Shown: positions 49,198 to 60,869, counted from the first letter of the stretch. The stretch: DNA of 64,000 nucleotides from Thuidium tamariscinum (GCA_947034885.2 OX344757.2:24670001-24734000); one strand, 5' to 3'. Program-made: numbers and translations. Notes: a model not told the origin generated them from the letters alone.

Positions 49198-51025
49198 GGC
49201 TTTAAATCCAAATTTTTTTATTTAGTTTAATATGATTTGGCAACCCTCAAGCCATGAAACATATATTAATTTGTTGGCATTCATTCTTGAGAGATTTAGG
49301 GACCTTTTAGTCATAAAACTCGTATTAGTTTTTACACATTCACCCTTTGGAACTTATGTGACTTCAAAGAAATTAATGTTTCATTGATTTTCTAGCCCTC
49401 ATTTTTGAGAGTTTGGGGGACCCTAAAGCACTTCAATACTAATTTCTTTAGATTGATCACTTTTTAGTCCTTGGGGACCCCGAAAGAACTTGCAAATTTC
49501 CATTTTCAAAAAAATCATTCAAAATACCCATAGGACTCTCAAAGCACCTATCTAGATATTTTTGATAATTTGGGGTAATTCACTTTGTAAATGGGTAAAT
49601 CTAGAAGCACCATTGAAAATGAATTAGCCATTCCTTTTTCATTTTTGGGTTTACTTCGTGAACCAAAAATCACCCTAAAATTATGTATCATTCCCTTTTT
49701 ATTTTTGGGTTCACTTCGTGAACCGAAAATCACCCAAAAATGATGAACCATTCCCTTTTTATTTTTAGGTTCACTACGTGAACCAAAAATCACCCTAAAA
49801 TTATTTACCATTCCCTTTTTATTTTTGGGTTCACTTTGTGAACCGAAAATCACCCTATAATGATGAACCATTCCCTTTTTATTTTCAAATTCACTTTGTG
49901 AACCTAGAAACACCAAAATATAATGAACCATTCCTTGTGGCAAAAATTAACACCTAAGACCTCAGGGCTCAGGGACCCCCAATTGAAGTCATTAATATGT
50001 TTTTTTTTGGGGGGGGAAAGTCCCTTAACCTAGAAGCACCTCAAATCAATCAAACATTCCCTTTTTATTAAAAATTCACCCCTTAGACCTTTGTGACCTC
50101 AAAATACTATAACATTCCCATTTTCTTTTGGGCCTTCAATAGTGAACGTAGAGGCATCAAAAAACAATGAACCATTCCACATATATTTGTGGGCTCATTC
50201 TCTTGACCATTAAACATTTCTATTTCTTTCTTTTCCCTTCTTCTATTTTATTCAAGGCTCACTTTCATGAACCTTCTCTTTCTTTTGTACTCTTGAAAAC
50301 ATGTACAAGAGTAATTCACTTGGTAATTTGGTATCTTCTTTATTATGTTCACTAGAAGTGAGTATCTATTGGAATTAATGTCATAACTACTCTAAATCAA
50401 AGAAGATCAAGATGAATCTAGCCAAAATCAAGCCACCTTTTGGTACCTAAGTATAAAATATTGGGAGATAAACTTTGTGAATACTTTTTTAACAAAATGT
50501 AGACTTCTGTCCCTAACAGTACAAAAGTGGACAAGTTTCTCATTAGTTCATTGGACCATGGATTTCAAGCAACTATTGGTCCAAGTACAAACCCAATTTC
50601 AACATACAGAGTCTAAAAATTAAAGTGCTAGGTCTCAAGAAAAACCTGCATTTCATTGAACACCGTGAATTTACAGCAACAGTACCCCTAAATGCTCAGC
50701 CTTTACAGACCGTATCAATATGTGTTATCCTCACAAGTTGGGTTCCAATTGAATAAGTCACTTGTCACAAGAATTTGTAGCCTTGTATCCACAATTGCAC
50801 AGAAAGTCATAGACCAAATTCAGTCTACCAAATTCACCAATCTCTTGCAACAAATTCTTGTCGAATATGAATTCAAGAGCAAAATGCAGCATAAACAAAC
50901 TTTGAAATGAATCCAAAGATCAATCATGGAGGAATTGAACCTCTCAAACTGCCCCTTGCAGCATGACTGTCCTACTCTAGTCTATACTAACTTATTTACA
51001 AACAATACTAATTCAAACTTCACTA
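49198..51025 (-). repeat. Right arm of giant inverted repeat (1,828 bp)
   Basis: Reverse complement of 45567-47394. It ends about 300 bp before the 3' end of the minus-strand zinc-protein gene, so both convergent genes are followed by the same sequence in the same sense. Read-through of either would give a transcript that folds into a long hairpin. Confidence 0.95.
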
Positions 51026-51339
51026 ACTCAAACATTAGAAGTCTTGCATTTCAATTATAACTATTAACATGAACCAAAATTGCACCTGAAATTTCCACAA
51101 CACAAAACAATGTAATCACAAGGTTAAAATGCCTGAACTTCATGAGTACCAAAGCCAATTGAAGCAAAATTCAGCACATCAATAGAAGCAGAGAACTTGA
51201 ATCTCAAAAGTCAGAACAAGATAAGCAAAACCTTACCATTTTTTATAATATAAGCATATTGCAAAGAACTAACAAGGAAGTCCAAACACTAAAACCAAGG
51301 GAATATATTACAGACTACCTAATCTCCAAAACCATGTTG

Positions 51340-54300
51340 GATTCTAATTAGAGGGCTTCGCTTTGTGAGTTCCATGGCGTGTAGTTTTAGCCATGGAAAC
51401 TCGTTCATGCACTGGGGTCTTGGCCCTCTTTTGCCTGCCACCCAACCTCCTCGGTGACTGAACCCCTCAAGATGCGCCTCCAACATCGGCATGTGCCTTG
51501 TTGCTTGGTGTTCCTTCATTCGGCTCCACTGTACTGATTTTCTTCGGCCTCCGTGCAGGAGTTCCTCCAGATGGCACCTCGACAGGCTCTGAACCTGATT
51601 CAGAACCTTGCTGTGATCCTCCGCCGGGAGAAAAGGATTCGGGATACGCTTCTTGTGTAGCCTCTTCAGCTGTAGAAGCAAGTCCTTTCTTCACAGGAAT
51701 CCGCCTTCGCTTGCCATCACTGTCCACTTCTTGAGGACTACCACATTTCTTCATAATTTGAACTTCTTTGCGTTTCTTCCCAAGTTCATTAGCAGGGGCA
51801 AACTATTTCATTGGATTCCCAAATCCGCTGCCTTTGCTTCCAACAGAAGGGCTCATGGTACTTGACCTGGAAGCAACTGCTGGCTCCGGATTGGAGTGAG
51901 GGAGACCTGGTAGCACTGAAGCAAAAGGTAAGAAAAAACAAAGTCAGTTACTGAACTTTCAAGCAAGTGCAGATGGAGAAATCCATTGCCTTGATGTATC
52001 CGAAGTTGTACTGAAACGAGTCCTTAGGAAACTGAAGTTCCAACAAAATGTAAGGGAACACGGCTTTAGTAGCTTCAAGTATCAAATTATGTTAGGCAGA
52101 TGCCTACACAACCTTGAAGTACTGAAACATGGGATCAAATGAGATCTTAGTAACTCTAAACCTCTAAGCTCCAAACCTCTGTAGGCAAAGCGGATTTGAA
52201 ATGGTTTTAGTACCAACAAGTGGTATCATTGAGACCTAAACAACCTTCAACTTGAAGAACTGTAATCAAACAAACATGTAGCAATTTAAAGTACTAGGGA
52301 TGTAATCGATGTACCTAAATCAGCTCAATGTTAAACAATAAGTAATAAAAGGAGATTCTAGTATCTAAACAACTTGTAACCCCCATTCTTTGCTAATCAA
52401 AGCAAATTTTAGTACCTTTAAGTACCAACAACTGGAATCAAAGGAGATTAAAGAACCTTCAAGTGAAAAAGCTGTAATCAAATGGGAATGTAGTACCTCC
52501 AATTACAAAGATACAATCAAAGATAGATTAAACAACCTTCAATGTACCCGACATGCAATGAAATAGTATTACAGAGGCTTAAATTATCCAAAGAAGTAAG
52601 CTAAATGCCTAAACAACCTCCAAATTCAACAATCTGTGGTCAAAAGAGATTCAGTAGCTAGACCAGCAGCAAGTCAAAAACTGATGTCATGGAAGCACAT
52701 CTCAGTACCTTGAAGTCCCAACAATCGAAATTGTAGGACCACCCTAGTTCAAATGTGTAATATTAAAGGATCCCAGTGCCTTCAATTACAAAACAATATA
52801 AGCAAAGGAGCCAAAACACCATTACACTTCTAAAATACATGATCAACAATTGAACTCAATACCTCCAAGTACAAGCAGATGCAATCAAAGGATCAAAAAG
52901 AATTCAAAAATTTTGGACAGAAGAGGGAAACCCTAAACTGACCTTCTGTATTGGAGATAGTGGAAAGAAGTTTGGGTAGTCCTACCCTTCTTGCTTTATA
53001 ACCAGATTGAATCCACCAGCTGGAGTGCATTTCTTCACCACAATCTTTAAAGCAACATTTTGTAGAAGTTGAAAAATGGGCAGTGGCACACCAAGAGTGA
53101 TAACCATGTTTGCAAGATGCTATCTTACAATCCCACTCAGGCTCAAACAATTTTCCACAAAAAGCACAAGGGTGAGAGATCATACAACAATCTTGCATCC
53201 CATTTGAAATACCGTCATTGCTACCAAGCTGCCGTGGACGTGGATGCAGAATTGGAAGCTGTTGGCCAGTCCTCAACAGCTTCAGTTGGCACTTTAGGGC
53301 ATCCCTTTGCCGCCCCAAAACTTGAAATTTCTCCAACGTGGCAGTTTCAGCAGTAGTAGTTGAGCTTGCTTTCTCGATTGCCTTCTCGTGCTCCAGTTCT
53401 CCATTGCTTAACATTTCCGCAAAGGTATCAAGGACTCTTGATTGAGCATCTAATTTCTTGAGCAAAGGAGCAGCATCGGGAAAATTGGCAATTGAAATCT
53501 CTAAATCCTCGGGTATGCTAGCCTTCATCACGTTCAGATCAGCTTCCAATTGTTGAAGCTTTGCGGAGGCCGTTCGAAGGAGCTGCTGCCGATCGGCCAA
53601 TTGAGCATCTACACGTAGTAAGTCTTGGGCGCTTTGCTCCTTATTCTGCTTGAGCACCTCCAAAACCGAGGTTGAAGTAGCGATTTCTTCGTCCATAGAA
53701 CTCAGGAAATTGGACCATTCCGAAATGAGAGTCTCAGTCTCTTACCGACTTAGCGTACTTGGGGGAGGCATTTCCAGTACCCCTTTCTTCTTCACCGAAT
53801 ACTCGCGCTTCAATTCCCTGACGCTGCGAGAGACATTCCTTGCGTTCTCCTCCTTGTTGATATCGGAGTCTATGTGCAGAGTGCTAGTTAGCGCAGATAG
53901 TGAACCCAAACCCTGAGATTGCTTCCTCACTTGTCTCTCTTCTCTACGAATGCGATCCCTAATGCACCATTCTCCAAACACAGCCCAATTTACCAACACG
54001 GGGGGGTCTTTCTTCATGCAAGTGAAGCCCCGTGCTTCGGCCTTGTTGATGCACCGTACCCCTGGCACCACCGTCTTCTGGTGACAAATCATCCACAACC
54101 TCTCAATCTCTTTGCAAACTTCTTCATCGTCGTGGTGATTGTAGTGATAGGCATTCTTGCCATTCACCGGCCCAAACCATCTCTCAACCTCAGCCTCAGT
54201 ACAATCTCTCCCTATCTTCAATTTCTTGGGAGACTTTCTTCTATTTGAAAGACCATACACTGACTCGAAAGTTCTTCTAGAAACTGGAAGCTTCCCATCA

Positions 54301-54431
54301 AAAACTAAGGTGGGCTCCTCAGCATACAGAGGTTGAACCCAAGTACTCATAGTGTTCTCAATTTTCACTCTAACGCCATGCTCCTCAACGTGGTCTTCAT
54401 CGAAACCCTCACTACCGCTATCGTTCGACAT
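51340..54431 (-). pseudogene. Coiled-coil plus RING-like zinc protein, unknown family, decayed
   Basis: Exon 1 runs 54431 to about 52919 in one frame, broken only by TAA at 53742-53744. A 1.0 kb intron (GTCAGT donor, AG near 51912) follows, then a last exon at 51911-51340 with in-frame TAG (51803-51805) and TGA (51467-51469). The N-terminal 200 residues are rich in charged residues (motif DPPVLVNWAVFGEWCIRDR). A coiled coil follows (QLADRQQLLRTASAKLQQLE), then a zinc-binding segment C-AF-C...C-K-H-GY-H-SW-C...C-CFKD-C resembling RING-H2. The last exon is Ser/Pro/Lys-rich with basic clusters (GKRRRIPVKK), like a nuclear protein. I do not recognise the family. Its orientation, matching decay and shared downstream repeat suggest it is the partner of the 40.4-45.5 kb gene. 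Confidence 0.6.
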
Positions 54432-54895
54432 TGTTCAAATCTCCAAGCCAAAATTCAAACTTCCCTAACGCGCACTTGACGATCACACAAACTGAGAGTA
54501 ACATGCAGTACACAAGAAAACTCACAACAGTACACAAACTGATCACGGAGAAGCGCGGCGACGCTCTGGGCTCCACCCAATTCAAAACCCCAAGGCCGTA
54601 AAACCCCAGGCCATCATCCAACCGCACATTCCGCCTCCAATCGACGGCCTAGCAGCTTCGCCCCCGATCGATGGCCAGTCTGACAGCCTACAACGGCATC
54701 CAGCCGCCCATTTTGATGGGTATCAATGATGCTGGCCAGCCCATTAACACTCCATCCAACCGCCCATTTGGCATGAAATCAATGGCTATCAGAAGCTCTC
54801 ATGGGGTCTGAGTATATGAGCTGAACACAAAATTCAGCCATACATGGGGACTTTTAAGACAAGGACTTTTGCCAAAATTGAGCCACTCAACCGTG
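54432..54895 (-). promoter_or_regulatory. 5' region of the minus-strand zinc-protein gene
   Basis: GC-richer, non-coding, with a repeated TTGGATG/ATGGGCGG-like pattern (CCATCCAACCGCCCATTT and CATCCAGCCGCCCATTTT at about 54700-54770). Probably the leader and promoter. Inference. Confidence 0.35.
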
Positions 54896-54899
54896 CATC

Positions 54900-55400
54900 T
54901 ACCCATTTGTTCCATCATTTCGTTTCCTATGTTTTTTATTAATTAGCAAAGCTCTTCTTATCCCAACTCCATGCCATTCTTTTTGGTTTCGGTCATTCTC
55001 TCTCTTATTTTTTTGGCTTCATTCCTAAAACTCTCCCATCCCAACTTATAGTTATTCTTTTAGTTTTTCTTGAATAATTCCTTCTTCGATTTTGTTTTGC
55101 TTCATTAATTAGCAAGACTATCCCATCCTAATTCAAAGCCATTTTTTTGTAATTCCATCATTCTCTTTCCTTTTGGGGGGCTTCCTTTCTAAAACCCTTC
55201 CATCCCAATTGAAAGCCAAATGTTCATTTTTTGTTCCATATTTTCTTTCCCTATTTTTTTGGCTTCATTCCTACAATTCTCCCATCCCAACTCATAGTTC
55301 TTGTTCTTTTTTTTGTTGAATCACTCCTTTTTCTTTTTTGTTTAGCTTCATTAATTAGCTGGACTATTTTATTCCAACTCATAGTTTCTCTCGACGACAA
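54900..55400. repeat. Minisatellite array, same family as 38.5-39.4 kb
   Basis: Units of about 80-90 bp with TTCATTAATTAGCAA, CTCCCATCCCAACT and CATTCTTTTT-type segments, in the same orientation as the array left of the two-gene block. About five imperfect units. Confidence 0.75.
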
Positions 55401-55445
55401 GAGCAGATTCTTTTTTCTATTTTTACACCGAACACACCGCTTGCT

Positions 55446-55639
55446 CACTACAGAAAACAGTCTGCATACCGCTCAGTGACCGAAAAGAGCGTTTTCGAGA
55501 ATAATTATATGACTCTTAAGAATTTATAACTGAATGTACACAACTCTACTTCCCAAGTTGACTTTTCAAGACTTTCAATGTCTTTTCAATATTTTCTTAC
55601 TGTTATCCCCTACTAAAAACACCCACATCTCTTGTAGTG
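55446..55639. mobile_element. Possible CACTA MITE, 194 bp
   Basis: Left end CACTACAGAAAACAG; right end, reversed, CACTACAAGAGATGTGGG, the common plant CACTA terminus. Flanking triplets do not match, so one end could belong to a different copy. Confidence 0.4.
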
Positions 55640-57105
55640 AATAGGGCTTCACCTCCACAAAATTTTATCTCTTCATCCATTGAATGTGTATATAAACATT
55701 CGCATACTTGAATTTGGGCCCCAACAAGACACATATATGGTAGAAGGTTGAGTGGATGTGGCTTCGAGTATAGATAGTCGCAATACCTTGTTGTTCAATA
55801 CATAGACATTTTGATAGACGCCCAATACTGAAAATACTACTTTGACAAGTTAGGGATAAAAGTATACCAATAGAGAGACATTTGGGGCTTGTTATATGAA
55901 TGAATGTTGACATGTATCGAATATCAATCTAACCTCTTGAAACTCACAAGTGGCAAGGTGATTTCTATCCACAGATTTCATCCTCTTACATGAACATTTT
56001 CGTTATGGGGAGCACCTCTGGACAAAGAGCGAATGTGCGTATTTTAGCAGTTCAAGAACAACTGAACGAATTTTTGCTTTCATCACGTAACGGTGATCTT
56101 GATTCAAAAGGTGTAACGTCCGTGACGTAGGACTTGAGTCATCTCTCGATTGAACTGACCATTCTATGTCAAATCCCTCACCGTTGATATTCATCTCCCA
56201 AAATCTGAACCTCTCCAGTTTGTTAGAACAAGGGTTTGTTCCATATCGCCTAGCTCCTATTCACTCCATCGGTTTAACATTTCTCCAACTTCCAACTTTT
56301 GGTCTTTCCACTTCGGTCGTCAACTAGTTGCATGCCAGTGACGGCTGTATACTAGTTGCATACCAGTCGTATACTAGTTGCGAATTGGTTGCATGCTAGT
56401 CACGGTTGTATACTAGTTTGATGCTAGTTGCACGCTAGTTATGGCCGGTCTCTCAGCATTCTTTTGAAGAGGCCACGATCAAAGTTGGTGATTGTGAACA
56501 CCGAAAAGTGTAGGAATTAGGCACTTCAAAGCTGCCTTTTTTCAGTATTGTAAGAGTTTTGCCTCCATGGACTCTTTCTTCAATTAAATAAGAGATGGAG
56601 CAAACGAATATCTTAGAGCAGAATGACTTTGAAGTTGATCTTGTTTGACTGCTCAAGTCTATAGGGTTCAACATACAATCTTGGGTCCATTTTGTCAATT
56701 TTGTATGTTCAGGGTTTAAAAGATATTCAAGATTGAATCTCCTCTAGTGAGTTCTTTTTTTCATGTTGGTATTTTGATGTCTTAAGTTTGTAGGTTTTAA
56801 AGAAGATATTCTAAGTTAAAGGTATTGTTTGTTTTCCTATTGTTAATATGATGCAATGTATTGAGAATCCATCCTACTAGTGTCCCATTGTCTTTTGTTT
56901 AAAGGTTGGCTCATAGATTTCATTTGAAATGATTCATAAAGGATTTCTATAGAAAATAATCTTTCGAGTAGTCCACAATTAGTATATTTGCACTTGTGCT
57001 GCCTCAGCTAACAAAAAGAAATCTATTGAACGTCATTGCAGAACATCTTCTGCCTCTAGTTTTCACTACATCAGTTGCTGCGTGCATAGCATGCTCAAAA
57101 TGTGA
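55640..57105. other. Intergenic, no supported gene
   Basis: Short frames on the minus strand (56003-56194, 56453-56698) have no recognised homology. At 56323-56447 there is a short tandem array around CTAGTTGCATGC (listed separately). Confidence 0.45.
56323..56447. repeat. Short tandem repeat, about 25-30 bp units
   Basis: Five imperfect units with TATACTAGTTGCAT and a CAGTCACGG/CAGTGACGG segment. Confidence 0.65.
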
Positions 57106-57454
57106 CTCCACTACTAGAAAATGATGTCCAAATCAACAAAAAATCAACAAATTTTTGTTAATTTGGGTACTGTATTGACCATTTTCACAAAATTTTGTTG
57201 ATTTGGCACTAGTTAACAAAACAGTGACAAATTTTTTGTTGATTTGGGTAGTGCAATGTCCAAATCAACAAAAAATTTAACACTTATTTGTTAACTAGGA
57301 ATTTCAAAAGTTTCATATAAGTTTCTTCATTTGTGCAATGTCAAAATAACCGTGCTTGAAATTTTATGCAAAAACAAATGCTTCTTCCCAAGTCAATCAT
57401 TCAAAATTCAGTGTTTTTGAACATCAGCAGACTTTGGTGGCCATTTTTGCATAG

Positions 57455-57765
57455 TAAAACAACTTTTTTGAGAAAACTTTAAACTAATGAAAGTTGAAAA
57501 ATAAAATTATCTTTCATCTCCAAAAATCCGTTTGAGATTTCAAGTTTCCAATCAAAAGTTATGGACAAAAATCAGAGAAGGATTAAAGAGGACATTGTAT
57601 TTGACATTTTAAGAAACCTTCTCTGAATTCTATCCATAACTTTTTATTGGAGACTTGAAATCTCAAACGGATTTTTTTAAATGAAAGTTTTTTGTATATG
57701 CCAACTTTCATTAGTTTAAAGTTTTCTTAAATAAGTTGTTTTTCTATGTGTAAACGGCCACCAAA
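57455..57765. repeat. Long internal hairpin of CACTA copy 2
   Basis: Inverted arms of about 130 bp including CAATCAAAAGTTATGGA and its near complement, with a loop around 57585-57620. Homologous to the hairpin at 41389-41690 but more diverged between arms. Confidence 0.75.
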
Positions 57766-57856
57766 GTCAGCTGATTTTAACATAACAAAGACAAACTAAA
57801 AGGAAGAAGTAGCTAAATTAATTCTAATTTCATTCTAGATCACTTGTGGTTATACA

Positions 57857-57911
57857 TGTTGTAGTGGTTTAGGCCTTTGGACCTCAACCTTGAGGTCCAA
57901 GGTTCAAACCT
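57857..57911 (+). promoter_or_regulatory. tRNA-like Pol III cassette, copy 2
   Basis: A-box-like TGTTGTAGTGG at 57857-57867 and B-box GGTTCAAACCT at 57901-57911, 34 bp apart. Aligns with the minus-strand cassette at 41221-41280, including the segment ACCTCA-CC-T-G-GT-CAAGGTTC. Confidence 0.5.
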
Positions 57912-58215
57912 TGTGGCCGGCGGCTGCCCGCGTGGCGGGGGCACTTATGTGGCCGGCCTGCGTGGCGAGGCTGCCTACGTGGCTTGTCCGCGTGGTGGGT
58001 TGGATTTTGCTGACGTGGCAGATTCTGATTGGTCAAAAAAAATTTATGTTTTCAAAACTTTCTCATGAATGTCCAAATTAACAAAAAAATGAACATCCAA
58101 ATCAACACTTCTCTGTTCTCATATGTCTGGGACAACATGTCCAAATCAACAAAACATATCAACAATTTTCTGTTAAATTTTTGTTGATCTGGACACGATT
58201 TTTCTAGTAGTGCTC

Positions 58216-59460
58216 CTGCTGCACAAATCAGGTAGAACGAACAAGTCTCGGGACAATTCCTCACCGGTGCTTTGTTTTCTTTGACAGCCTCCCTAATGTG
58301 CGAGTCCCTTCAGCTTCCTCCGGCTCCACAGAATGAGTGACAACCTACAAAAATTAGGACGTTCAGTTAGTCCACTTCTATTAGACAGTGCCGTTTGAGA
58401 TTTTTCGTTTGCATTACTATAGCAAGAGCATACCCCAAAAGCAAGTGGATATACTTCCGTAAAGTGGCAACCGGAAGGCTCACTATAAAATGTCGAGGTC
58501 ACAATGACTAAAATGCAGACGGTTTAGGCAGCAAGTGTAGGATTGCATATGACTACGACAACAGTTTCATTATTCTATATGTAATTTAAAAGCTACTATG
58601 TCATTCAAGACACAAACTTTGCCTTCCCAACTCCATACAATACAGAAGATCGAGTCCGACGTCCTTCCAAATCTTGCAGACCGTCATGTCTACCTTTCAT
58701 TTCTGGAACTACTTAAGGGACATGGACACCGCAGAAGAAATAATTTTGTTCTCCTACCTCCACTAAACCGGATTAATATTTACTGTCTCTGTCTTTCACT
58801 AAAACACTTCACAATACTTTCCCCAGCATTCAAGGAATATGAAGGGACCCCACAAATTCTGCCAATAATCGTCTTGCTAGGTAAAATTAATTCATTCACC
58901 TACTGCAATTATTATTATCCAATACGAGCTAGGTGCAATTTAACTTGACGCTAACTTCCAAACTTTCATATAGTATGTCACAGTCGTTCTATTGAGCATT
59001 TCAAATAACATAATTCCAATCTCGTTCCACGTCCTCCGCATCTTTGTTTTATATGTCCAAAATATAATTCCTATCGACATACTACCCAATTCCTACTCAA
59101 TTTTCCCTGGGGCCTGCCTCAACAACAATTTCCCCTCGACAACCACAGAGGAAAGAAGCTCAATTTAGCAATATGTCATCACCCTCCATTTTCTCATGTA
59201 AACAGTCAAAACATCAAGTTTTTTTAAACAATGAAAACAGACCATGTCAGTCGCCTGCCATTAGTTCAAAATGTTGTTGCCAAAAGCTTCCTCAGAGTTG
59301 CAATAAACACGTCCCACCCCTCCTCGGGTTCGATTCTTGACTTCTGTTCCATTGTACAAAATGACAAGCCACGTTTAAACATCACAACTGCGAATGGAGC
59401 TTCCTGCAAACCCCAGTGCATTGTATGCAATAAATGAGAATAAGACGAAAGAAAATTCAA
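58216..59460 (-). CDS. Possible 3' exons of an unidentified host gene
   Basis: Two plausible minus-strand exons join in phase: 58455-58507 (contains TSTFYSEPSGCHFTE) and 58261-58344 (VVTHSVEPEEAEG... ending KKTKHR, then stop), with a GT donor at 58453-58454 and an AG acceptor at 58345-58346. Another candidate exon at 59266-59403 follows an AG and encodes EAPFAVVMFKRGLSFCTMEQ and later EEGWDVFIATLRKLL, ending in a stop of its own. Whether these belong to one gene is unclear, and I do not recognise the product. CACTA copy 2 ends about 50 bp downstream of the putative stop. Confidence 0.3.
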
Positions 59461-59519
59461 CAATTGCTCTAAACCCCCCATCCTAAACTTCGGAACAACA
59501 AACCTCAGAATGCCAAACT

Positions 59520-59600
59520 TCAATCTCGAACAACATCTTTACAGATTTATGGGAAGTCAAACTCCAACAACATCTTTACAAAGTTCATAGAAAGTCAAAA
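59520..59600. repeat. Short tandem duplication
   Basis: A 40-bp segment starting CAACATCTTTACA is present twice in tandem (about 59531-59565 and 59569-59605) with a few differences. No function suggested. Confidence 0.55.
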
Positions 59601-60869
59601 AGAATTGAGGGGTGGTTTCTGTCGTAGCACAGGAAAGTACAATTCCTTCTCTAAGGCGTTAGAATGTACTAAATTAGCCTTAAAGTGACTCGTGTATCGT
59701 TCCCAAAGGATTTGGTCGAAAGCTGACGAAAGACCGGAATTCGTTAGTGGTTATCACAACAAAACCCAAGCAAAGACTAATCCGGTCTGGGTCTCCAAGG
59801 TTCCTAAGATTTCCTTGGACCTGATTACCATATCAATCCTTTATCTTTCAAAACTAAGTCTATCTATTTATACCAGTATGTTTACCACCTTTATGCTTAT
59901 CTTCACTAGATATGGGACTAAAGACCGGATACTAGTAGTTGGTCCAGTCCCTAGTATAGTAACCAAGTGTAAGTTTTACCTCGATAACAAGAGGGATCTG
60001 CTTGTTTGGGCGTTTAGGAAGGAAGCTTACTCCTACCCTTCAAGTTTTAAAGTGTCAGAAGTTCCACTTGTAAGTAAAAAGAAACTACTACTACAAACAG
60101 ACCGAAATACCTCACAACTGGACCGGGACTAATCCGACCCAGCAGGTCACGCAAGCACTCCTGCCTAATCCTAACAAAGGCTACAACGACGGATTACCCA
60201 GTTAGTCTAATCCCTGGTAGAATAAGGGCGGTAGCTTATGCAAGAGAGCTGAATTTCCTCACTTAGTCCTTCTTTCTTCTATAGAGACCGGATCACCATT
60301 CAGTTGGCATTTGGCCGGACGCTCCCGATCTCAAACCCAGACTCTACAAGTGTCTATCCCTATCGAATACTCCCTAGACCTGTTCCAGAAAACACTGTGG
60401 GATCCTGCACAAATTCCCTATCAAAACCGAATTCACTTTAAGTCCAGAGACCGGATAAACTGAACATCCGGGCACACACTTATCCACACAAGGCTGCAAT
60501 CCTAACCATCACCATAAGACTTTGACAAGGTCCCATGCACACAGTCCACTTCAGAGTGAATCAGAAAGGTTATGACTTGTATTTGCAACACAAAAACTTG
60601 TGAAAGTAAGATAACATAATGCGCGCCCGGATTCAATTACGAACCGGGTTTAAATACTAAACTACCAGAAAACCTAAAAGTACAAATGGAATCAACACCA
60701 GCCGCCAAGAATGCCACGTAACATTCCTCTACAACTTGGGCGGGTTGACTTCCACAAAACTACAAAAATACCAACAAAATAGGATCCCAGATCCTACATA
60801 TCTGGATCCGGTCTAAGTTCAAAAGTTCCTAACCTAAATATATCCTGTTTTAGCCGCCTTCCTATCTAC

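Larger units (their letters stand above)
57109..58212 (+). mobile_element. CACTA element with hairpin and tRNA-like cassette, copy 2
   Basis: 1,104 bp; ends CACTACTAGAAAA and TTTTTCTAGTAGTG. The target duplication CTC occurs at 57106-57108 and 58213-58215. Subterminal AATCAACAAAAAAT repeats sit at both ends. The interior matches copy 1 at 40962-42023 in the opposite orientation: hairpin at 57455-57765 and tRNA-like cassette at 57857-57911. A GC-rich CGTGGC cluster follows the cassette at 57925-58020. No transposase. Confidence 0.92.

Noticed and set aside
53069-53356. Plus-strand frame with Cys/His residues resembling a BED or C2H2 finger
   Set aside because: Antisense to the coiled-coil/zinc segment of the minus-strand gene, whose frame is far longer.
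53697-53745. 45-bp intron between the two large frames of the zinc-protein gene
   Set aside because: Too short for a normal plant intron and a multiple of three; a single TAA in a continuous frame explains it better.
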